DNA of 64,000 nucleotides from Larus michahellis. Taxonomy: Eukaryota > Chordata > Aves > Charadriiformes > Laridae. A program made the position numbers and the translations under genes. The stretch is from contig NC_133906.1 of the NCBI RefSeq assembly GCF_964199755.1, positions 17,271,378 to 17,335,377 of the forward strand, written 5' to 3'. A model generated the notes under the pieces. The model saw nothing but the letters and a program-made list of their open reading frames with translations. It was not told the origin of the DNA and ran no database searches. Shown in pieces: positions 58,731-64,000 of this stretch. How positions within the stretch are numbered: position 1 is the first letter of the stretch; each line of letters starts with the position of its first letter.

Positions 58731-58836
58731 TCCGGAGGCGGGACCTAGTAGCTACTATATAAGGGAGGGCGGTGAAGGACTGCAGTAGAGACGGGGAGGC
58801 TCGGGCCAATCGGGGCGCAGACCCCGCCCTCTGGCG

Positions 58837-58930
58837 TGATGTCATCATCGCACGTCAAGCCGTCACCATACTTATGATGTCACGTCACAGCAGTGCCTCG
58901 TCATGGGTTGCCGTGGCGCCAGTCGTCACA
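58837..58930. promoter_or_regulatory. Cluster of CRE/ATF half-sites
   Basis: Within 94 bp: TGATGTCAT (58,837), CACGTCA (58,851), CGTCAC (58,861), TGATGTCACGTCAC (58,875), TCGTCATG (58,899) and GTCGTCACA (58,922). These match CREB/ATF/AP-1 family half-sites TGACG/CGTCA. Function is inferred from motif density only. Confidence 0.6.
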
Positions 58931-58950
58931 GCCGCCCTGCTCCGGCGAGC

Positions 58951-60650
58951 GGGCGGAGCGCTCCGTGAGGGAAACGCCTCCCCTGTACAGGAGGACCTCG
59001 AAGCAAACTGACATCACACGCTGACAGCCTGTCCCAGCGCCACGACACACCGCGTCGTGTCACCTCACCTCACACCCCACGTTACCTCACATCCACGCTT
59101 TGGGATGACAACAGTGTGCCCAGTCGCATGCTGCAGGGCCGAGCTGGCCCGTTGCGTGGGCAATGGTGCCGAGCACCGGGGCACGGGCCTCACGTGGCTT
59201 TTCCAGAACGGGTGGTTCAGAAGGGACGGGGTTCAGCCCCTCCCCGGGGAGCCCCGGAATTGCTGACCCCAGTCAAAAAATCATAAGCTTTCCATACGTC
59301 ACCATACCGCCTGCCCTGGCATTAGGACTGCTTGTTTTTCTACCTCCCCTAGGACTAACGGGAGCTTTCTTTTCTGTGATTCCTATTCTCATTGGTGATT
59401 TAAAAAAAAAACGCACCTGTAATTTTTTTAAATAAATCAATTTAATGTATCATACAGGGCTAGATGTTTCCTTTAATAGCTCCACTTTTTAATATGAAGA
59501 GGACATTAATTCTAGACAGAGAGTAAAAGGGGCCTTTGTACCACTTACCAAAACATGATGATACTGAGTTTCATGTTCTTGGCATCTAGGTCAGATTATC
59601 ACTGTGCTTTTTGTTATGATTTGGGTTCTTTTATGTGGTTACAAAAAGTACTAGAGCGGCTTCCAGTAAGAAGCTGCTATTACAAGCTAATGCAACACTT
59701 TCAAGCTACTAACCTACATAAGCATTCAAAGATCTCCATTTAGAAGCAAGCCTGCAGAGGAATATCATAAAGAAAAATTTTGCTAGTTAAGGATTTAGTT
59801 AATAAAATGCAGAAATTAAATATTATGATTTCTGATTGTTCCACAGTAGTAAATGAGCAGGGAACTTCATGTGTATATCTACTTTATTTCTTTGAGGTTT
59901 ATAGATAGAAGTTAGTTCACAACTAGCAAAGTGTGCTTTTGCAAATATACACGAAATAAAATAGGGCTTTAGTCCCAGCTTGAGCATGTACTTAGTATTC
60001 TCTTACTTGCTGGTACAGGGTGTTGGGGTTTTGTATATGTATTCCAGTATCTGTAGCTTAGATACTATATTAAATGCAAATTTATGGCATTTTTTCTTGG
60101 CCAAGGAGGCAACTTTATGACCATAAACAGCATATGTAAAAATACAGACACAGCTTCTATTTTCACAAAGGCAATTTCTTCCCACATTCATCTGCCTCAG
60201 CAAAAGGTAAAATACAAAGGTTTAATCAGTAGCTGGTGTGAACTACAGCAGGAGCTACAATTGGGGATTACGCTGTTGTATCAGTACATGTCTGGCAAAA
60301 CGCTGAGGAAGAGTCACCAAATTCAATTCTCCGGTACTCATGTGCTTCAGAAAAATGGTGATATGGAGCAAACTATCCAAACCTGACACATTATTTTGAA
60401 ACACAGCTGCTGGATGAGGAAAAGTAAGATGTGAAAAGCAAGGTGTGCCTACCTGGGAGACCGGTGTGACACAGAACTAACCCAAGAAACAGAGGAAGTA
60501 ACTCTGTTATCAGGATTTAGGCAAGGCCGGGGGAGAACACTGTCTCTCCTACTTGTATCAGAGTACTGCGGTGTTGTATCTGTGTTCAGACCCGAGATGA
60601 GGAGCCATCAAGTTAAGAAATAAACCAAAAGCAAAAACCCAAACTAGGAA
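58951..60650. other. Intergenic region between MAPK9 and GFPT2
   Basis: The first 300 bp keep CpG-island composition, including a small inverted repeat CACGAC...GTCGTG near 59,041-59,058. The rest is AT-rich with no supported gene. It may carry a divergent non-coding transcript from the MAPK9 promoter. Confidence 0.5.
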
Positions 60651-61466
60651 GAATTATATAATCTTTTAATTGCATTGTGATTTCATTGTACACTCTCCAA
60701 ACAGAAATATCACTTGAAAGACATCCAGTTCCCTTATTTTGTTGCACTGTACATGTTATGCAAATAAGAGCTGGGGTCGCATACAAACCAAAATGCTGCT
60801 CTGGCTTTTCAAATAATTAGTTGAAAGATGCAGAAACTTAAAACATAGCTGGGAATTTACAGCCACAGGAGAGCTTTGCAAATGACTGGTTAAATACGAA
60901 ACACAGATGCAAAGCGGGGAGGGGAAGCTGGGGAGGAAGAGGGACAGCAAATTTCCAGTTTGAGGACAAAGTAGGGAAAAACCCCTAACAACTGTACACA
61001 AGTGACACCATGCTCAGTATTTACATTCTGAGCATTACCAATGCTATAGGTAAGCAACGTACTAAAAAAATAACTTAAAAAAAGCTATACAATTGTAGTT
61101 ATAAATACTATATCTTTAAAACTAGTTAAGTAGTGTAGGCTAAAAAAAACGTTCACAGTTACTCTGAAGAGAGCTGTACATATATATATATTGCACAGTA
61201 GAAAAGTTCATTCAGTATACCATGTGTAAACAATTTTTATCTTCTTTGGCAATTTCACGACCTAGAGGAATATTTGCTGTGAGCAAAAGCACTTGGGTAC
61301 AAGGCACATCAAAAGCTTTCAAAGCTGCAAGATAAATCCTTCTGGCACCTTCCAGTTAGCACTGTCATTCTCTTTAGAAAAACACGTACCTATCAATTCA
61401 GAACAACACATTTCTACAAGTATAACTCAGAGGTCTGGTGACAACAACATCATCTGTTCTTGGCTG
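60650..61466 (-). other. GFPT2: GFPT2 3' UTR (inferred)
   Basis: Follows the GFPT2 stop codon. An ATTAAA at 60,670-60,665 on the minus strand is the first plausible poly(A) signal at a sensible distance, and an AATAAA lies further on near 59,882. The 3' end is therefore uncertain. Confidence 0.4.
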
Positions 61467-61511
61467 TTATTCTACAGTAACAGATTTGGCCAGATTTCTT
61501 GGAAAGTCCAC
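61467..61511 (-). CDS. GFPT2: GFPT2 last coding exon
   Basis: Encodes VDFPRNLAKSVTVE and TAA. The lysine of NLAKSVTVE corresponds to the fructose-6-phosphate-binding Schiff-base lysine near the C-terminus of bacterial GlmS, and the C-tail is nearly invariant in the family. The acceptor is TTCGTTCTAG. Confidence 0.95.
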   Translation of the reverse strand: MDFPRNLAKSVTVE

Positions 61512-62086
61512 CTAGAACGAAGAGACAGACTTTCAGTATATGACAGAGCAATACTGACATTCTGCATTTGACAGTTCATTTAGCATGCTTTTTTTAGACT
61601 TCCTAATGAGTTCTGCTTTATTCTAGACACACTAACACACAAGAGACTGTAGATTTGCAGATAATGACTCACTGTTGAATTCATCTTTGCTTCCAAAACC
61701 TTCCTAACAAATACATATTTGTTTTGCACGCGTACCTTTCCAAAGCAGTCATAATTTTCAAACTGACACACCTAGCCAGAGTCAACAAACTACACTGTAC
61801 AAAGGACTGAACTATTTTAGATTAAAGTGCACTATCACATTTTAGGGTTTTAGTTCTCTGAAAAAGTCCTATCTGCACTCTTACTTAATCAAACTAAGCA
61901 AATGATCTTTATAATTTTTTTGGAAGGATGCTAATTAAAAAAATGTAAAGCTGAAGAGACTTGGCACTGAAACACCACCTCTACCACCACAGTCACTATA
62001 AGCTCCACTAACTACATGAACTTTACACTGGTAGAAGGAAGTTCAAAATGGTACTAACTGGAGCGCTAAATATAGAAAGCACTTAC

Positions 62087-62248
62087 ATCGTATCCTCTGA
62101 GAACAGCCAGGTGGAATGAAAGCAACTGGAGAGGAATAACACTCAAGACTCCTTGAAGGCAGTCAACTGTATGGGGCAGTTCAATGGTTTTGTAGGCAAA
62201 TTTTGAGCTTTCTGTGTCTTCTTTAGAACACAGAATGATTGGACGACC
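62087..62248 (-). CDS. GFPT2: GFPT2 exon (second SIS domain)
   Basis: A 162-nt, 54-codon exon from [20 protein letters not shown] through [20 protein letters not shown] to LRGYD. The acceptor is TATTTTCAG and the donor GAT|GTAAGT. The TIELPHTVD wording fits GFPT2, whereas GFPT1, as I remember it, has TIKVPHSVD. Confidence 0.96.
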
Positions 62249-62559
62249 CTGAAAATAAAATTTTGCAGTGTTAAGTGGAGAGCTGGCTTAGAACGGCTTT
62301 GAAATATTGTTTCACAGCATGCCTGTAGTATGTTTGAAGATGGTCAGGGGGCTAACAAAGAATGCCAGTCTTACGTAATGACTTTTGTCATTCACTGTTT
62401 TGTGAGACTTTAATGTTTTCACCCTGTAGTTTTAACATTATTACATTTGCTTCAAAACAAACAAAAAACCCAAACAAGCGACCCACATGTAATCAGTTTT
62501 CACTACTGGTGTGAACCTGTAATGACAGCCTACAATGCAGATATAGCATCTTATTTATA

Positions 62560-63151
62560 GGATGTGGTCAAGAAGGCCAATGGCAACCTGGGGTGCAACA
62601 AGAAGAGTGTGGCCAGCAGGTCGAGGGAGGTCATCCTCCCCCTCTACTCTGCCCTGGTGAGGCTGCACCTGGAGTACTGTGTCCAGTTCTGGGCTCCCCG
62701 GTTCAAGAAGGACAAGGAACTGCTGGAGAGGGTGCAGCAAAGGGCTATGAAGATGATGAGGGGACTGGAACATCCCTCTTATGAAGAAAGGCTGAAGGAT
62801 TTGGGTCTCTTCAGTCTGAAAAAAAGATGTCTGAGGGGGGACCTTATCAACACTTATAAATACTTAAAGGGTGGGTGTCAGGAGGATGGGGCCAGGCTCT
62901 TCTCAGTGGTGCCCGGGGACAGGACAAGAGGTAACGGGCACAAACTTGAGCATAGGAAGTTCCACCTAAACACGAGGAGGAACTTCTTTCCTTTGAGGGT
63001 GGCAGAGCCCTGGCACAGGCTGCCCAGAGAGGTGGTGGAATTTCCGTCTCTGGAGACATTCCAAACCCACCTGCTCTGGGTGACCCTGCTCTGGCAGGGG
63101 GTTGGACTAGATGATCTCCAGAGCTCCCTTCCAACCCTGTGATTCTATGAT
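62560..63151 (+). mobile_element. CR1 LINE, 5'-truncated, antisense to GFPT2
   Basis: A CR1 insertion inside a GFPT2 intron, on the strand opposite to the gene. It encodes the CR1 pol C-terminus ([36 protein letters not shown]) in a 192-codon open frame and ends 'ttccaaccctgtgattctatga'. Compared with the copy at 45.56-46.15 kb it is nearly identical, apart from a deletion of about 20 bp after 'ccaaaccc' near 63,066 and scattered substitutions. The frame crosses the usual pol stop because of a one-base change near 62,938, so the later residues are not real pol. Confidence 0.95.
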
Positions 63152-63241
63152 AACTTAATAATTATTAAAAAAAAATCACCAATACATCCTTTTTCTGAGG
63201 CACAGTCAGCAGCAATACAGCATGCACAATCTCCTTCCCTA

Positions 63242-64000
<759 letters not shown>

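Larger units (their letters stand above)
57960..58950. promoter_or_regulatory. MAPK9: CpG island and MAPK9 promoter
   Basis: A sharp rise in GC and CpG over about 1 kb at the 5' end of MAPK9. It holds CCAAT boxes at 58,690-58,694, 58,721-58,725 and 58,806-58,810, a GC box at 58,734-58,743, a TATA-like TATATAAG at 58,756-58,763, and a CRE/ATF half-site cluster at 58,837-58,930. The + strand order CCAAT, CCAAT, GC box, TATA also fits a start near 58,788 in the opposite direction, so the promoter may be bidirectional. Confidence 0.75.

Noticed and set aside
58227-58748. 173-codon + strand frame in the CpG island
   Set aside because: Same artefact, with proline-alanine tracts from GCC repeats. 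It would cross the promoter elements.
59041-59058. Short inverted repeat as a terminator or structured RNA
   Set aside because: A six-base stem in CpG-rich DNA is expected by chance.
62847-63134. 95-codon minus-strand frame
   Set aside because: Antisense shadow of the CR1 element.

Overview
The window is vertebrate nuclear DNA, almost certainly from a bird. It has intron-split protein-coding genes with GT-AG splice sites, a CpG-island promoter, several CR1 LINE 3' ends (one over 500 bp on each strand) and old MIR-like fragments, with no LINE-1 or Alu-type sequence seen. The species cannot be fixed from sequence alone.

Layout. 1-22,643 has no coding exon that I can support. It is GC-mixed non-coding DNA with one CR1 tail, two MIR-like fossils and a few AT-rich homeodomain/POU-rich patches. 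22,644-24,314 (+) holds two exons encoding a C-terminal coiled coil that closely resembles the C-terminus of the RhoGAPs ARHGAP22/24/25. 24,315-26,924 is the short gap between two convergent genes. 26,925-58,730 (-) is MAPK9 (JNK2): a possible 6.9 kb 3' UTR, eleven coding-exon positions of which one is a mutually exclusive pair, and a 5' UTR exon in a CpG island. All coding joints were worked out by hand. They give a 424-residue open frame, the length of human JNK2. 58,740-60,650 is the MAPK9 promoter and intergenic DNA. 60,650-64,000 (-) is the 3' end of GFPT2, with its last three coding exons (124 residues ending in the conserved SVTVE tail).

How it fits together. MAPK9 next to GFPT2, both on the same strand, matches human 5q35. 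The notable part is the left neighbour. In human, MAPK8 is tail-to-tail with ARHGAP22 and MAPK10 is tail-to-tail with ARHGAP24, but MAPK9 has no such partner there. Here MAPK9 is tail-to-tail with an ARHGAP22/24/25-like coiled-coil gene. That is best read as the MAPK9-linked ohnolog of the family, kept in this lineage and lost in mammals. This is the main discovery candidate.

MAPK9 shows the full JNK isoform logic in the DNA. Two 72-nt exons for kinase subdomain IX-X are mutually exclusive, and both end in a U12-type donor (GTATCCTTC). A 5-nt tandem acceptor at the last exon switches between the 424- and 382-residue C-termini. The promoter carries a TATA element readable in both directions, CCAAT boxes and a dense cluster of CRE/ATF half-sites. 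Statements about human proteins and gene order are from memory. No database search was run.
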